From Sneathiella litorea (GTDB taxonomy: Bacteria; Pseudomonadota; Alphaproteobacteria; Sneathiellales; Sneathiellaceae): a stretch of 64,000 nt of DNA. The notes beneath the pieces are model-generated. The model was not told the origin of the DNA, did not search any database, and worked only from the letters and a program-made list of their open reading frames with translations. The stretch is from positions 434,357 through 498,356 of the forward strand of contig NZ_WTUW01000001.1 of the NCBI RefSeq assembly GCF_009882915.1. The letters run 5' to 3'. A program made the translations under genes and the position numbers. Shown here piece by piece: positions 8,502 to 20,118 of the stretch; positions within the stretch are counted from its first letter, which is position 1; each line of letters opens with the position of its first letter.

Positions 8502-8523
8502 AAAGGGGCCAGAAGGCCCCTTT
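8502..8523 (-). terminator. Rho-independent terminator of the atp operon (usable from both sides)
   Basis: A 9-bp perfect stem AAAGGGGCC/GGCCCCTTT with an AGAA loop (plus-strand reading) lies 25 bp beyond the atpC stop. On the minus strand it is followed by a T-rich tail. Confidence 0.85.
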
Positions 8524-8548
8524 ATTTCGTATAATTTCCCGAATGCGA

Positions 8549-8950
8549 TTACATCATTGCGTCGAGAAGCTGTTGCAAATGGTCTTTATTCTCAGACGCA
8601 CGACGACGCGTTTCGTCGTCTTTTGCATCTTCCTCATCTTCGCGCGCATTCTGGATACGCTGTTCCAGATTTCCACGGTCCAAGTCAGCCACATAGACGG
8701 CCTCTTCAGCGAGAACCGTCAACTTGTCATTAGATACTTCGGCAAAGCCGCCATTGACGAAGATACGTTCTTTTTCCGTATCGCCTTCGTAAATACTTAT
8801 CACGCCAGGGCGCAAGGAAGAGGTGAGAGGTGAATGACCAGCAAGCACGCCGAAATCTCCTTCGGCGCCCGGCAGCACAACCATTTCAAACTCATCCGAA
8901 AGCAACAGTTTCTCGGGCGATACCAAATCCATGGTGATCATTTCAGCCAT
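8549..8950 (-). CDS. atpC: F1 ATP synthase subunit epsilon
   Basis: Central-stalk subunit that couples gamma rotation to the c-ring and inhibits hydrolysis. At 133 residues it has the N-terminal beta-barrel (MDLVSPEKLLLS start, then LPGAEGDFGVLAGHSPL, the family fingerprint) and a helical C-terminus shortened as in many Alphaproteobacteria. It is the last gene of atpHAGDC, 26 bp after atpD, and is followed by a strong terminator. Confidence 0.97.
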   Translation of the reverse strand: MAEMITMDLVSPEKLLLSDEFEMVVLPGAEGDFGVLAGHSPLTSSLRPGVISIYEGDTEKERIFVNGGFAEVSNDKLTVLAEEAVYVADLDRGNLEQRIQNAREDEEDAKDDETRRRASENKDHLQQLLDAMM

Positions 8951-8976
8951 TTCGTTCTTCCTTCAGACAAAGATAA

Positions 8977-10422
<1,446 letters not shown>

Positions 10423-10448
10423 TCAGTTCTTAACAATCGATGGAGAAG

Positions 10449-11327
10449 CTACAGGGCTTCCGCACCGGAGATAATTTCAATTAGTTCGCTCGTGATCGCC
10501 GCCTGACGCTCACGGTTATATTGCAGGGTCAATTTATCAATCATTTCCCCGGCGTTACGTGTTGCGTTTTCCATTGCTGACATACGCGCACCTTGTTCAG
10601 AGGCAGCGTTTTCGAGGAGTGCCCGGAAAATCTGCACTGCTAGATTACGAGGGAGCAATTCTGCAAGAATTTCCTCTTCATCCGGCTCATATTCATAGAC
10701 AACATCATTTGTTTCTGTCGCTGCGCTTTCAGGTATGGACGCCGGTATAACCTGCTGCCCCTGAACCTCTTGCGTCATGACCGAGACAAATTTTGCATAA
10801 AAAATCGTGCAAACGTCAAACTCGTCGGCATCGAACATACCCAACACACGCTGAACAATCGGCTGGGCGTCGTTAAAGCCAATCCGCTTGGAGCCGGAAA
10901 GGTCAACAAGATCAATGATCAGATGACCATATTTCCGTTTGAGCGCATCCCGCCCTTTCTTGCCAACACAAAGGATTTTAACATCCTTACCCGCGGCGAC
11001 AAGCTTATCAACCCTCTGCGAAACAGCTTTGGCGATAGAGTTGTTAAACCCGCCGCAAAGGCCACGCTCGCCAGTAGCGGCAATGATCAGATGCCGCTGG
11101 TCTGAACCCGTACCGGCCAAAAGCTTCGGCGCATCATCGCGCCCCGCCATTCCGCTTGCAAGTGACGCCATCATGCTGTCCATACGTTCAGCATAAGGAC
11201 GCGCAGCGTTGGCAGCTTCTTCCGCATGGCGGAGTTTCGCTGCCGCCACCATCTTCATGGCTTTGGTGATCTTCTGCGTTGATTTAACGCTGCCGATCCG
11301 ATTTTTGAGTTCTTTAAGGTTCGCCAT
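10449..11327 (-). CDS. atpG: F1 ATP synthase subunit gamma
   Basis: Rotor subunit whose coiled coil turns inside the alpha3beta3 ring. The protein has 292 residues. The N-terminal helix [24 protein letters not shown] (first 20 or so residues after the start) and the C-terminal [16 protein letters not shown] helix are the conserved family signatures, and RGLCGGFN marks the Rossmann-like middle. It is cotranscribed with atpA (31-bp gap) and atpD (50-bp gap). Confidence 0.97.
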   Translation of the reverse strand: MANLKELKNRIGSVKSTQKITKAMKMVAAAKLRHAEEAANAARPYAERMDSMMASLASGMAGRDDAPKLLAGTGSDQRHLIIAATGERGLCGGFNNSIAKAVSQRVDKLVAAGKDVKILCVGKKGRDALKRKYGHLIIDLVDLSGSKRIGFNDAQPIVQRVLGMFDADEFDVCTIFYAKFVSVMTQEVQGQQVIPASIPESAATETNDVVYEYEPDEEEILAELLPRNLAVQIFRALLENAASEQGARMSAMENATRNAGEMIDKLTLQYNRERQAAITSELIEIISGAEAL

Positions 11328-11358
11328 GTTACGGCTATCCCTTTCCTAAGCTCAACTT

Positions 11359-12888
11359 TTACGCAAACGTCTTCGAGAAGCCGTCAAGAATATCATTTAA
11401 CTTCGCTTCACTATCACTGGAAAGCGCGCTTTCTTTCAGGATAGTATCCAGAAGATCCTGATGTTTGGCATGCATTTCAGAGAGAAGCTGCTTTTCAAAG
11501 TCACCAATCTGGGCAACTTCGATCCGGTCAAGGTACCCCCGCACACCGGCGAAGATCACAACAACCTGCTCTTCCATGGTAAGCGGGCTGTATTGTGGCT
11601 GTTTCAGCAATTCAGTCAGACGTGAACCACGTGCCAGCAACCGTTGTGTAGCAGCATCAAGATCAGAACCAAACTGCGCGAAAGCAGCCATTTCACGGTA
11701 CTGCGCCAATTCCAGCTTAATAGAGCCAGAAACCTGCTTCATGGCTTTCGTCTGCGCGGAAGAACCCACACGAGACACCGACAGGCCAACGTTAATTGCA
11801 GGACGAATACCCTGATAGAACAATTCTGTTTCCAGGAAGATCTGTCCGTCCGTAATCGAGATCACGTTTGTCGGGATATAGGCCGAAACGTCACCTGCCT
11901 GTGTTTCAATAACCGGCAATGCCGTCATCGAACCGGACCCATTATCTTCGTTCAACTTAGCTGAACGCTCCAACAAACGAGAGTGGAGATAGAAAACGTC
12001 GCCTGGATATGCTTCACGTCCTGGTGGGCGACGAAGCAGCAGAGACATCTGACGATAGGCAACGGCCTGTTTGGACAGATCATCATAGATAATCAGTGAA
12101 TGCATTCCATTATCGCGGAAATATTCCGCCATGGCGCAGCCTGTAAAAGGTGCGAGATACTGCAGCGGCGCCGGGTCAGACGCGGTTGCCGCAACGACGA
12201 TGGAATATTCCAGCGCGCCGTTTTCTTCCAATGTTTTCACAACCTGAGCAACGGTAGAACGCTTCTGGCCAATCACCACATAAACGCAGTAAAGCTTCTT
12301 GCTTTCATCATCCGTTGCATTAACAGATTTCTGATTGAGAATGGCGTCAACCGCAACAGCCGTCTTACCAGTCTGGCGGTCACCAATGATCAATTCACGC
12401 TGGCCACGACCAACCGGGACAAGGCTGTCAATTGCCTTGAGACCCGTCATCATCGGCTCATGCACTGACTTACGCGGCATGATACCGGGTGCCTTCACAT
12501 CAACACGACGGGTTTCCGTTGCATCGATCGGGCCTTTGCCATCGATCGGATTACCGAGACCATCAACGACGCGACCCAGAAGGCCTTTGCCGACACCGGT
12601 TTCAACAATCGCACCAGTCCGCTTCACCGTATCGCCTTCGCGAATGTCACGGTCGGAACCGAAAATCACGACACCGACGTTATCGGTTTCAAGGTTCAGG
12701 GCCAGCCCCTTAATACCGCCAGGGAATTCGACCATTTCACCGGCCTGAATATTGTCCAGGCCATATACGCGGGCCACACCGTCACCGACGGAAAGCACCT
12801 GACCAACTTCTGAGACTTCAGCTTGCGTGTCGAAACCCGCAATTTGTTGTTTAAGAATTTCGGAAATTTCTGCGGCGCGGATGTCCAT
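11359..12888 (-). CDS. atpA: F1 ATP synthase subunit alpha
   Basis: Non-catalytic nucleotide-binding subunit of F1. The P-loop GDRQTGKT is at residues 169-176. The family signature [17 protein letters not shown], which includes the arginine finger, is present near residue 365. The protein is 509 residues. The ATG at 12888 overlaps the atpH stop as ATGA, which supports this start over the preceding GTG and indicates translational coupling. Confidence 0.98.
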   Translation of the reverse strand: MDIRAAEISEILKQQIAGFDTQAEVSEVGQVLSVGDGVARVYGLDNIQAGEMVEFPGGIKGLALNLETDNVGVVIFGSDRDIREGDTVKRTGAIVETGVGKGLLGRVVDGLGNPIDGKGPIDATETRRVDVKAPGIMPRKSVHEPMMTGLKAIDSLVPVGRGQRELIIGDRQTGKTAVAVDAILNQKSVNATDDESKKLYCVYVVIGQKRSTVAQVVKTLEENGALEYSIVVAATASDPAPLQYLAPFTGCAMAEYFRDNGMHSLIIYDDLSKQAVAYRQMSLLLRRPPGREAYPGDVFYLHSRLLERSAKLNEDNGSGSMTALPVIETQAGDVSAYIPTNVISITDGQIFLETELFYQGIRPAINVGLSVSRVGSSAQTKAMKQVSGSIKLELAQYREMAAFAQFGSDLDAATQRLLARGSRLTELLKQPQYSPLTMEEQVVVIFAGVRGYLDRIEVAQIGDFEKQLLSEMHAKHQDLLDTILKESALSSDSEAKLNDILDGFSKTFA

Positions 12889-13448
12889 CACCCAACCCCT
12901 TTCATCGCAAACTTAAGATTCTGAAGTTTAGTCCGGATCGAATTATCGACCATACGTGAACCAACCTTTATTACTAGGCCCCCGATCAGGCTCTCATCAA
13001 CATCTGATTCGAGACTGACATCACTGCCAATGGCAGATTTTAGGGCCGATGACACAGCGTTTAGCTGACTTTTAGTGAGTTTCCTTGCGGAACTGACCCG
13101 GGCGACAACTTCACCACGTTCAGCAGCAAGCAACTGCCCATAGGCTCCAATCATGCCGGGCAGCGCAAAAAGCCGGCGGTTCTGTGCGACGGTTCCGATG
13201 AACCGGCGAACCAGATCGCCTACCCCTAATTTTTCAAGGACAGCCCCCATCGCACGCGCCTGCTCGGCACGGCTGACTATCGGACTCTTAACCAGACGGG
13301 CGAGATCTTCATTCTCGTCCATCATGGACTTGATTGTCGCCAGATCGGCGGCTACGGCATCGAGCTCTTTGGCTGAAACAGCCAAATCAAAAAGAGCCGT
13401 TGCATAACGACCCGCGATACCGGAAACTGTTATGTTCTCAGCTGACAA
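12888..13448 (-). CDS. atpH: F1 ATP synthase subunit delta
   Basis: Peripheral-stalk subunit (OSCP homologue) joining F1 to the b subunits. From the TTG at 13448 the protein is 186 residues and begins [16 protein letters not shown], as family members do; GGGGA lies about eight bases upstream. An in-frame ATG at 13493 would add 15 residues (DVFHVFFFRS-type) encoded across a hairpin and T-tract and is judged unlikely. The C-terminal [16 protein letters not shown] motif is diagnostic. It is the first gene of the operon. Confidence 0.93.
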   Translation of the reverse strand: MSAENITVSGIAGRYATALFDLAVSAKELDAVAADLATIKSMMDENEDLARLVKSPIVSRAEQARAMGAVLEKLGVGDLVRRFIGTVAQNRRLFALPGMIGAYGQLLAAERGEVVARVSSARKLTKSQLNAVSSALKSAIGSDVSLESDVDESLIGGLVIKVGSRMVDNSIRTKLQNLKFAMKGVG

Positions 13449-13467
13449 GAAACGATCCCCAGACCTG

Positions 13468-13491
13468 AAAAAAAAGACGTGAAATACGTCC
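13468..13491 (-). terminator. Terminator-like hairpin with T8 just upstream of atpH
   Basis: On the minus strand a 6-bp stem (GGACGT/ACGTCT, one G-T pair, loop ATTTC) is followed directly by eight T. It ends only about 20 bases before the proposed atpH TTG. It could terminate priA read-through or act as an attenuator in the atp leader. The stem is short, so efficiency is uncertain. Confidence 0.55.
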
Positions 13492-13652
13492 AACTAAATT
13501 GAATTCCCCCTCAAGCACAAGGCCCCTTTCGGGTCCCCATCGTTGAGGCATCGGGTTATTAGCACAGGGAAATCCGGGTGGCAATATGCAGCACACCAGT
13601 TTATTCACCAAATTTCCTCTTTTACGAGTCGGATGAGCAAAAAAACCCATCA

Positions 13653-15833
13653 TTACATGAAATTATACGGGTCAATATCAATCTGCATCCGGATATCACT
13701 CGGTACTTTGTACCCTTGCAGCCATTTCCCGAGAACTGACTGTATATTAATGTCCCTCGCGCATTTTACTAAAAACCTGTAGCGATGCCGTCCACGGATC
13801 ATCGATAAAGGCGCTGGTGCCGGGCCCAACACCGTAATTTTTTCCCCCATTGGCGCCCGTCTCGCCAGACCGGCAGCGAATCTTGCAACTGATTCGGCAT
13901 TTGCCCCTGACAAGATCAGAGCCGCCAGCCTACCATATGGAGGCATCCCTGCACTTTCCCGGCCCTCAGCCTCGAGCGCGAAGAAGTCATCCCCCTGCTG
14001 ATGGACAATGGCGTCTATTACAGGATGTTCCGGAAGATAGGATTGCAGATATACTGTCCCAGGATTGGTTTCCCGACCCGCCCGCCCGGTAACCTGAGAC
14101 AAAAGCTGATAAGTTCGTTCCGCAGCGCGCAGGTCTCCACCCGAGAGCCCCAGGTCCGCGTCAATGATCCCGACCAGGGTCAGGTTTGGAAAATGATATC
14201 CTTTTGCGACGATCTGCGTCCCGATCAGGATTTCAATCTCACCACTCTCCATCGCAGCGACAAATTCCGATGCAGCACGCGGGCTTGAAATCGTATCACT
14301 CGCCATCATCGCAATTTTTCGGTCCGGAAAAAGTGCCTCCGCCTCCTCTACCAAGCGTTCGATACCCGGGCCGCAGGCTTTGAAGCTTTCTTCGGCTTCG
14401 CACTCACTGCAACTTTTAGGTAGAACGGTTGAATACCCACAATGATGACATTGCAATCGGTTCATCAGGCGATGCTCAACCAGCCAGGCGCTGCAATTCG
14501 GGCATTGCAGGCGATGCCCACAAGAATCACATAACGTGAGCGGCGCATAGCCGCGCCGATTAAGGAACAGCATCACCTGCTGCTTTTTAGAAAGTGTTTC
14601 TTCTATCGCGACGCGGAGAGGTTCAGAAATCCAACGCTGCGATCCGGGGCTATTTAGCTTCAGATCAATGACGTTAACGTTGGGGAGTGTCGCCCCGCCA
14701 TAGCGGCTGGGAAGTTTGAGATGTTCATACTTGCCCATTTTTGCATTCATCAAACTTTCAAGTGACGGCGTTGCCGAAGCGAGAACCACCGGAAAGCTTC
14801 CAATTTTGCCGCGCACCACAGCCATATCGCGAGCGTTATAAGGGACGCCTTCATCCTGCTTGAAAGAAGATTCATGTTCTTCGTCTACGACAATGAGACC
14901 GAGCTTTGCAAAGGGCAGGAATAAGGCGGAACGGGCCCCGAGGACGATACCCGCCCGCCCTTCAATCACAGCGCGCCAGTTACGGCGACGCGCGGACTGG
15001 CCAAGGTCCGAATGCCATTCCACCGGTCTGACACCAAAGCGCTCCTCGAACCGAGCGAGCAACTGAGCCGTTAAAGCGATTTCCGGGAGGAGCACCAGTG
15101 ATTGACGCCCCTCTTTGAGACAGGCGGCGATGGCCTCAAAATAAACTTCTGTCTTGCCAGATCCCGTCACCCCTTCCAATAAGGAAACCCCAAATTCATG
15201 ACTTCCGACAGCAGAAGCAAGAAAATTTGCAGCCGATACTTGATCGGGCGATAACTCAACTTCGGCAAATTGTCCGTCGGGTACCTCGATTGGGCTTTCC
15301 GCTGGCAAATCCACAGTCTCCAAAACGCCTTTTTCTGCGAGCCCCTTGATCACAGAGACACTTACGCCTGCGATGGCGGCGATATCGGTCGCTGTTTGCG
15401 CCCCGCTTTCGGAAACAATGTCCAGAACCCGCCTCCGCGCTGCAGTGAGCTTTTCCGGGACCTTATTTGTAAAACGGTATCCGGTGCGCGGTGCTTTAGG
15501 ATAAAGAGCATCCGGCACACTCATTGCCATACGGAGCACCTTGCCCCGACGCTGCATCGTGTATTGGGAAACCCAATTGATAAACTTCAGGCTTTGTTGT
15601 GGAAGTTTTGCACAAGGAAGAACGGCAAGAATATCTTTCATCCTCTCTTCTGCAAGATCAGAATCAATCGCCTCTTCCCAGACAACCCCCGTCACTTCTC
15701 TCCGACCAAGAGGAACGGTCACAAAATGCCCGATTTCTACATCCAGAGAGGCAGGCGCGCGATAATCATAAACGTCCCCAATTGAAAGAGGTAGAAGAAC
15801 GCGGACGCGACGATGTTTAATTGTGCTGCTCAT
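13653..15833 (-). CDS. priA: Primosomal protein N' / replication restart helicase PriA
   Basis: 3'-5' DNA helicase that reloads the replisome at stalled forks. At 726 residues it has the N-terminal DNA-binding region, Walker A GVTGSGKT (221-228), a DEEH box (317-320) and a zinc-binding insertion with eight Cys in four CxxC-type pairs (about 433-480), followed by helicase motifs IGTQIVAKGYHFPN and QVTGRAGR. It lies upstream of atpH on the same strand with a gap of about 200 bp that must carry the atp promoter. Confidence 0.97.
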   Translation of the reverse strand: MSSTIKHRRVRVLLPLSIGDVYDYRAPASLDVEIGHFVTVPLGRREVTGVVWEEAIDSDLAEERMKDILAVLPCAKLPQQSLKFINWVSQYTMQRRGKVLRMAMSVPDALYPKAPRTGYRFTNKVPEKLTAARRRVLDIVSESGAQTATDIAAIAGVSVSVIKGLAEKGVLETVDLPAESPIEVPDGQFAEVELSPDQVSAANFLASAVGSHEFGVSLLEGVTGSGKTEVYFEAIAACLKEGRQSLVLLPEIALTAQLLARFEERFGVRPVEWHSDLGQSARRRNWRAVIEGRAGIVLGARSALFLPFAKLGLIVVDEEHESSFKQDEGVPYNARDMAVVRGKIGSFPVVLASATPSLESLMNAKMGKYEHLKLPSRYGGATLPNVNVIDLKLNSPGSQRWISEPLRVAIEETLSKKQQVMLFLNRRGYAPLTLCDSCGHRLQCPNCSAWLVEHRLMNRLQCHHCGYSTVLPKSCSECEAEESFKACGPGIERLVEEAEALFPDRKIAMMASDTISSPRAASEFVAAMESGEIEILIGTQIVAKGYHFPNLTLVGIIDADLGLSGGDLRAAERTYQLLSQVTGRAGRETNPGTVYLQSYLPEHPVIDAIVHQQGDDFFALEAEGRESAGMPPYGRLAALILSGANAESVARFAAGLARRAPMGEKITVLGPAPAPLSMIRGRHRYRFLVKCARDINIQSVLGKWLQGYKVPSDIRMQIDIDPYNFM

Positions 15834-15898
15834 ATCTATGCGATAGACTATTCTGGCATTTTGAACCAGTGATTAGGATTAGGATTTAAGAATTACCC

Positions 15899-16558
15899 AT
15901 GAAATTTTTTGTTGATACAGCGGATACGGAAGAAATTCGCGAGCTTGCCGACACCGGCCTTCTGGACGGCGTGACAACCAACCCATCGCTCGTCGCAAAG
16001 ACTGGTCGCGATTTTTTTGAAGTTATACGGGAGATTTGCGGCCTCATCGATGGTCCGGTAAGTGCCGAAGTTGCGGCGACTGAATTCAAGGACATGCTGG
16101 AAGAAGGGAAAAAGCTCGCTGACCTCGCAGGAAACATTGCCGTCAAAGTACCCTTGACCATGGCTGGCCTTAAAACCTGCGCCGAACTCAGCCGGGCGGG
16201 CACACAGGTAAATGTAACCCTATGCTTTTCCGCGGCCCAAGCCATTTTGGCGGCAAAAGCTGGCGCCACATTTGTCTCTCCTTTTGTTGGACGCCTGGAC
16301 GATATTGGCCAGACTGGTATGGATCTCATTGGCGATATTGTCCAAATCTATGACAATTATCCGGATCTTAAAACCGAAGTTCTGGTCGCGTCTATCCGCA
16401 ACCCAACTCATATCGTAGATGCCGCCCTGATGGGAGCGGATGTCTGCACCATTCCACCTAGTGTATTAAAACAGCTGGTCTCACATCCGCTAACGGATAA
16501 GGGACTCGCTGCCTTTCTTGCGGACTGGGAGAAAACAGGCCAAACTATCCTCGGGTAA
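15899..16558 (+). CDS. fsa: Fructose-6-phosphate aldolase / small transaldolase
   Basis: Short transaldolase-family enzyme (219 residues), class I Schiff-base aldolase. It begins MKFFVDTAD and has the GVTTNPSL substrate loop. The catalytic Lys83 is in [10 protein letters not shown], followed by [11 protein letters not shown]. In this size class, members are either fructose-6-phosphate aldolases or transaldolases of the pentose phosphate pathway; sequence inspection alone does not separate them. It is divergent from priA and followed 13 bp later by the DUF484 gene. Confidence 0.92.
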   Translation: MKFFVDTADTEEIRELADTGLLDGVTTNPSLVAKTGRDFFEVIREICGLIDGPVSAEVAATEFKDMLEEGKKLADLAGNIAVKVPLTMAGLKTCAELSRAGTQVNVTLCFSAAQAILAAKAGATFVSPFVGRLDDIGQTGMDLIGDIVQIYDNYPDLKTEVLVASIRNPTHIVDAALMGADVCTIPPSVLKQLVSHPLTDKGLAAFLADWEKTGQTILG

Positions 16559-16571
16559 CAGTCAAGAGTGA

Positions 16572-17306
16572 GTGGATTTTGTGACGAAAACTTCAGACAA
16601 GAAAGTCAGCGCTGGTGATACCGCAACCCGTCAGTTGACAGAAGAGGAGGTGCGGAACTGGTTGATCAATCATCCGGACTTCCTCACAAATAATGCTGAT
16701 CTGCTCACTACCGTGATCCCACCAGAGCGCGTTTCAGGTGATAGCGTTGTCGATATGCAGTCCTTTCTTGTAAATCGCCTTCAAAAAGAAGTAACTCACC
16801 TAACGATGCTTCAGGACGATTTTGTTGAAGCTGCGCGCATCAATATGCACACACAGGATATGGTGCATGCCTCTATACAGGCGATCCTCTGTGCGTCCAG
16901 CCTGGCACATTTTGTCCATATACTTACTCAGGATCTACCGGAGTTATTGGAGATCGATGTCATCACGCTCTGTGTGGAAGATGGCCCGATCCCACTTCCT
17001 GACATGACCGGATTGCAGCGCCTGAAAGAAGGTAGTATCGATCGGGCTCCGTGGCGTAACCAGGTCATACTTCTGCGGCCGGATGCCCCAAAATCAAAGG
17101 CAATTTTCGGGCCCGCCAAGGATCTTGTTCAATCTGATGCCCTGATAAAACTCGAAGTTCCGTCTCTTCATGCCCAGGCAATGATCGCCTTCGGCAGTCG
17201 TCAGGAAGGTCATTTTCACGAAGATCAAGCAACGGACTTGCTCCTGTTCCTCGCTATTGCCATTCAATCCTGCCTGCAAATGTGGCTGGAGCAGAAACCG
17301 GCATAG
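16572..17306 (+). CDS. DUF484 family protein
   Basis: A 244-residue cytoplasmic protein with the DUF484 layout: an N-terminal helical region containing the WLINHPDFL motif, a heptad-rich segment near residues 55-90 (VNRLQKEVTHLTMLQDDF in part), and a GAF-like C-terminal domain. The molecular function is unknown. In many Proteobacteria it sits directly before xerC, as here, and may relate to chromosome-dimer resolution or cell division. The start is GTG at 16572; a second GTG three codons later is an alternative. Confidence 0.85.
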   Translation: MDFVTKTSDKKVSAGDTATRQLTEEEVRNWLINHPDFLTNNADLLTTVIPPERVSGDSVVDMQSFLVNRLQKEVTHLTMLQDDFVEAARINMHTQDMVHASIQAILCASSLAHFVHILTQDLPELLEIDVITLCVEDGPIPLPDMTGLQRLKEGSIDRAPWRNQVILLRPDAPKSKAIFGPAKDLVQSDALIKLEVPSLHAQAMIAFGSRQEGHFHEDQATDLLLFLAIAIQSCLQMWLEQKPA

Positions 17307-17308
17307 GC

Positions 17309-18226
17309 ATGGCAACAACCCCGCCCCTCAGTCATGCTTTTAACAACTGGATCGACTGGCTTGTTCATGAGAAGAAAGCTAGCCCCCACACTGTCCAGGC
17401 TTACGAAAGGGATATGCGGGATTTTTTGGGCTTTATCACCGGACATATTGGTAATGAGCCTGACCTGAAAGATCTGGAAAAACTGCGTGCTGCTGATTTT
17501 CGTGCTTATCTGGCATATCGACGGCAAGAAGGGTTGACCGCAGTTTCCCTCCGGCGGGTGCTTTCCTCAATCCGCAGCTTTTTCAAGCGCCAAGAACGGG
17601 ATGGATTTTTACATAATCCATATCTTAAATCCCTGCGAACGCCTAAGGCGGGCAACAAGCTGCCCCGCCCCCTTTCCGTTGTCGATACCAAGAAGTTACT
17701 TGAGGATACTTCAAACTCCCTTGAGACCAACTGGATACGTTATCGGGATCTGGCTGTCCTGACATTGCTTTATGGTTGCGGTTTGCGTATTGGTGAAGCG
17801 CTGTCGCTTAATTTCAGTGAGAGGCCGACTAGCGATATCATGAGAGTTATCGGTAAAGGAAACAAAGAGCGCATGGTGCCGGTTCTGCCGGCAGTCCGAG
17901 ATGCCCTTTCCCTTTATATCAAGGAATGTCCATTTCCCCTGTACGGTTCAGGGCCTCTTTTTGTCGGCCGTCAGGGTAAAAGGTTGAACGCCCGGAGCAT
18001 TCAGTTGAAGATGCAAACACTTCGCCGTAACCTCGGTCTTCCGGAAACGGCAACGCCGCATGCGTTACGGCACAGCTTTGCCAGCCACCTACTTGGTGGC
18101 GGTAGTGATTTAAGGTCTATTCAGGATCTGTTGGGCCATGCGTCACTCTCTTCCACTCAACGTTATACCGATCTTGATACGGAAAAGCTGCTGGCTGTGT
18201 ATGACAAGGCGCATCCCAAAGCTTAA
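17309..18226 (+). CDS. xerC: Tyrosine recombinase XerC
   Basis: Site-specific recombinase that resolves chromosome dimers at dif with XerD. From the ATG at 17309 it is 305 residues. The N-terminal SAM-like core-binding domain (about 10-95) is followed by the catalytic domain with Arg160 (GCGLRIGEA), Lys183, His251 and Arg254 (HALRHSFASH), His277 (LGHASL) and the nucleophile Tyr286 (QRYTDLD), so all six catalytic residues are present. A GTG at 17282 would overlap DUF484 and is less likely. The gene stops 5 bp from a convergent MFS gene. Confidence 0.94.
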   Translation: MATTPPLSHAFNNWIDWLVHEKKASPHTVQAYERDMRDFLGFITGHIGNEPDLKDLEKLRAADFRAYLAYRRQEGLTAVSLRRVLSSIRSFFKRQERDGFLHNPYLKSLRTPKAGNKLPRPLSVVDTKKLLEDTSNSLETNWIRYRDLAVLTLLYGCGLRIGEALSLNFSERPTSDIMRVIGKGNKERMVPVLPAVRDALSLYIKECPFPLYGSGPLFVGRQGKRLNARSIQLKMQTLRRNLGLPETATPHALRHSFASHLLGGGSDLRSIQDLLGHASLSSTQRYTDLDTEKLLAVYDKAHPKA

Positions 18227-18231
18227 GCCTG

Positions 18232-19431
18232 CTATTTCTTTGTCAGCCGAAGGGCGAATGGGCCAAGCAAGGTTATCGCCCCCATGGAGATAAACATCAG
18301 GCCCCAGCCCATGGTGGTTTCCGGACCGCCTGCCTTATCAAGCACAATACCGGCAACAACCGGCCCGATCATGCCACCGCCGAATCCGAGGAAACTATGT
18401 ACCGCCATGGTCGCTCCCCGAAGGTCGGCAGGCGCACTACTCACTGCACCAGCCGTAAGGGACGAAGAATCAGCCGTGATCATAATGCCGTAGAGAGCGG
18501 CCATCGCCACAACAAAAACAAAAGGCATATTTGCCGTAAACCCGATGGTGAATGAAAATGCGAGACAGCAAATCATAATCAGCGTTATAGAGCGTTGCCG
18601 CCCAATTTTGAGAGAAAGCTCATTCCCAAGCACGCTTGACGGAAGGCCAAGAAACACCGCCGCCGCCGTTATCACTGACACATCCATCCAGCCCGGCGCA
18701 TCAGTAAGTGCATGAGAATACGCAAGAAAGGCGAGCATAAAGGAACGCATCGCAACCAGTTCCCACGTATGACAAACATAAGCCAGGACATACCCCATAC
18801 TGAAACGGTTCGCTACCACCGGTGCATAATTAAAAATTTGCGACCAGGGCCTTTGTGTCAAAAGACGCTTCGGTGAAGTTGCGATGTATATGATCGCTAT
18901 CGCGATCGGCGGGCCTGCAATAACCGAAACTAGTGCCTTTTCCCATCCCAGCCAGAGTTCAACCTGCCCGACAAGAAGAAAAGAGACGGCGGAGCCCGTT
19001 GAAAAACTCGCTGTATAAAATGCAATAGCGCGAGATTGATCGCCTGACGGCAGTCTATCCGTAAGCAGTTTCAAGCCCGGCATATAAGTACAGCCAAGTC
19101 CGGCGCCTGAAATAAACCGCCAGGGTAAGGATGAATAAAATCCATCCGCATAAAAAGCAAAACCATAAGCCCCGACAAGAGCCAAAACACAACCCGTTAG
19201 AAAAACCTGACGCGCATCAAGACGATCAGTCAACGACGTTGCGAACGGGCCAATTAACGTAAAGCCAAAGAAAAAGGCCGCATTTATCCAGCCCGCATCT
19301 TCCCCTGACAACTGCCAGTGATCAAAGAAAAAGGGGGTCAATGCCGGAAAGGTGGCGAAGGATGACATCGCCACTATTTCCGCGATGCAGAGTGCAAACG
19401 TCAGCCGGGGCCCGCTAATGGCCGTACTCAT
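18232..19431 (-). CDS. MFS transporter
   Basis: A 399-residue permease with about twelve hydrophobic helices and a positively charged central loop. A DRLDARQ segment after the second helix corresponds to the MFS motif A region (normally GxLaDrxGRR). No substrate can be proposed. It is followed on the upstream side by a GST gene on the same strand with only 3 bp between them, so the two probably form a transcription unit; a link to detoxification is speculative. Confidence 0.85.
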   Translation of the reverse strand: MSTAISGPRLTFALCIAEIVAMSSFATFPALTPFFFDHWQLSGEDAGWINAAFFFGFTLIGPFATSLTDRLDARQVFLTGCVLALVGAYGFAFYADGFYSSLPWRFISGAGLGCTYMPGLKLLTDRLPSGDQSRAIAFYTASFSTGSAVSFLLVGQVELWLGWEKALVSVIAGPPIAIAIIYIATSPKRLLTQRPWSQIFNYAPVVANRFSMGYVLAYVCHTWELVAMRSFMLAFLAYSHALTDAPGWMDVSVITAAAVFLGLPSSVLGNELSLKIGRQRSITLIMICCLAFSFTIGFTANMPFVFVVAMAALYGIMITADSSSLTAGAVSSAPADLRGATMAVHSFLGFGGGMIGPVVAGIVLDKAGGPETTMGWGLMFISMGAITLLGPFALRLTKK

Positions 19432-19434
19432 GTG

Positions 19435-20034
19435 TTAGGCCGGAGCTGTCTGCGCCATAGAGGTGCGAGCGGCGAAACGCTCATACCATTTGGTCAGCGT
19501 CGGTCGGCCATTGCGCCATTGTTCGTCACCAAACCGAAAATCATGGTAGCCGAGCGCGCATCCGACGGCGATGGTACCGATATTAACTTTATCGCCGTAG
19601 CTTTCCGCCTGCCGTTCCATCTCATCCAGGCAATTCTCCATGGAGAGTTTCAATCGGTTACACCAGCTTGGAGATCCTTCTCCTGCCGGCATGATACTGT
19701 CCATACGCCGCTGATAAGCCGCATCCGTCATACCGTTCGCCATTTCATGAAGTGTCAATACCTGCCACCGCTCGGGTCCTGCCGCAGGAAACAGCGACGG
19801 GCCACTCCCAATACTGTCGAGATACTCGCAGATCACAAAAGAATCAAAAAGAACATCCCCGTTCTCCAACGTTAGGCTGGGCACTTTGCCAAGAGGATTC
19901 GCCGGATTGATACCTTTGAACATGTCGCTATGGTCAGAATCGACAATTTCGATTTTATCCATCAGGTTAAGTTCCATTGCCGTAACTCTGACCTTGCGAA
20001 CAAAGGGAGAAAGAGCGTTATAACAGAGCTTCAT
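19435..20034 (-). CDS. Glutathione S-transferase family protein
   Basis: A 199-residue GST. The thioredoxin-like N-terminal domain starts MKLCYNALSPFVRKVR, with Ser9/Pro10 in the position of the active-site residue, and contains NPLGKVPSL (cis-Pro) and the glutathione-binding DSFVICEYLD. An all-helical C-terminal domain follows. The ATG at 20034 is preceded by GGAGAC; an upstream extension would run through a terminator hairpin and is rejected. Its substrate is unknown. Confidence 0.88.
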   Translation of the reverse strand: MKLCYNALSPFVRKVRVTAMELNLMDKIEIVDSDHSDMFKGINPANPLGKVPSLTLENGDVLFDSFVICEYLDSIGSGPSLFPAAGPERWQVLTLHEMANGMTDAAYQRRMDSIMPAGEGSPSWCNRLKLSMENCLDEMERQAESYGDKVNIGTIAVGCALGYHDFRFGDEQWRNGRPTLTKWYERFAARTSMAQTAPA

Positions 20035-20060
20035 GGCGTCTCCTTGGGGATGTCGTTTAT

Positions 20061-20092
20061 AAAAAAAGAGGGGCTGGAAATTCCAACCCCTC
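20061..20092 (-). terminator. Rho-independent terminator after lpdA
   Basis: On the minus strand a 12-bp stem around GAGGGGTTGGAA (one G-T pair) is followed immediately by seven T. It lies 27 bp after the lpdA stop and ends only 27 bp before the GST start codon. Confidence 0.88.
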
Positions 20093-20118
20093 ATTGTGGT
20101 AGCTTATTTAGAAATACG

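Noticed and set aside
13449-13493. A 15-residue longer AtpH from the ATG at 13493
   Set aside because: The extension is encoded by the hairpin and T-tract and is Phe-rich without conservation. The TTG at 13448 gives the normal N-terminus. I kept the alternative as a regulatory possibility only.
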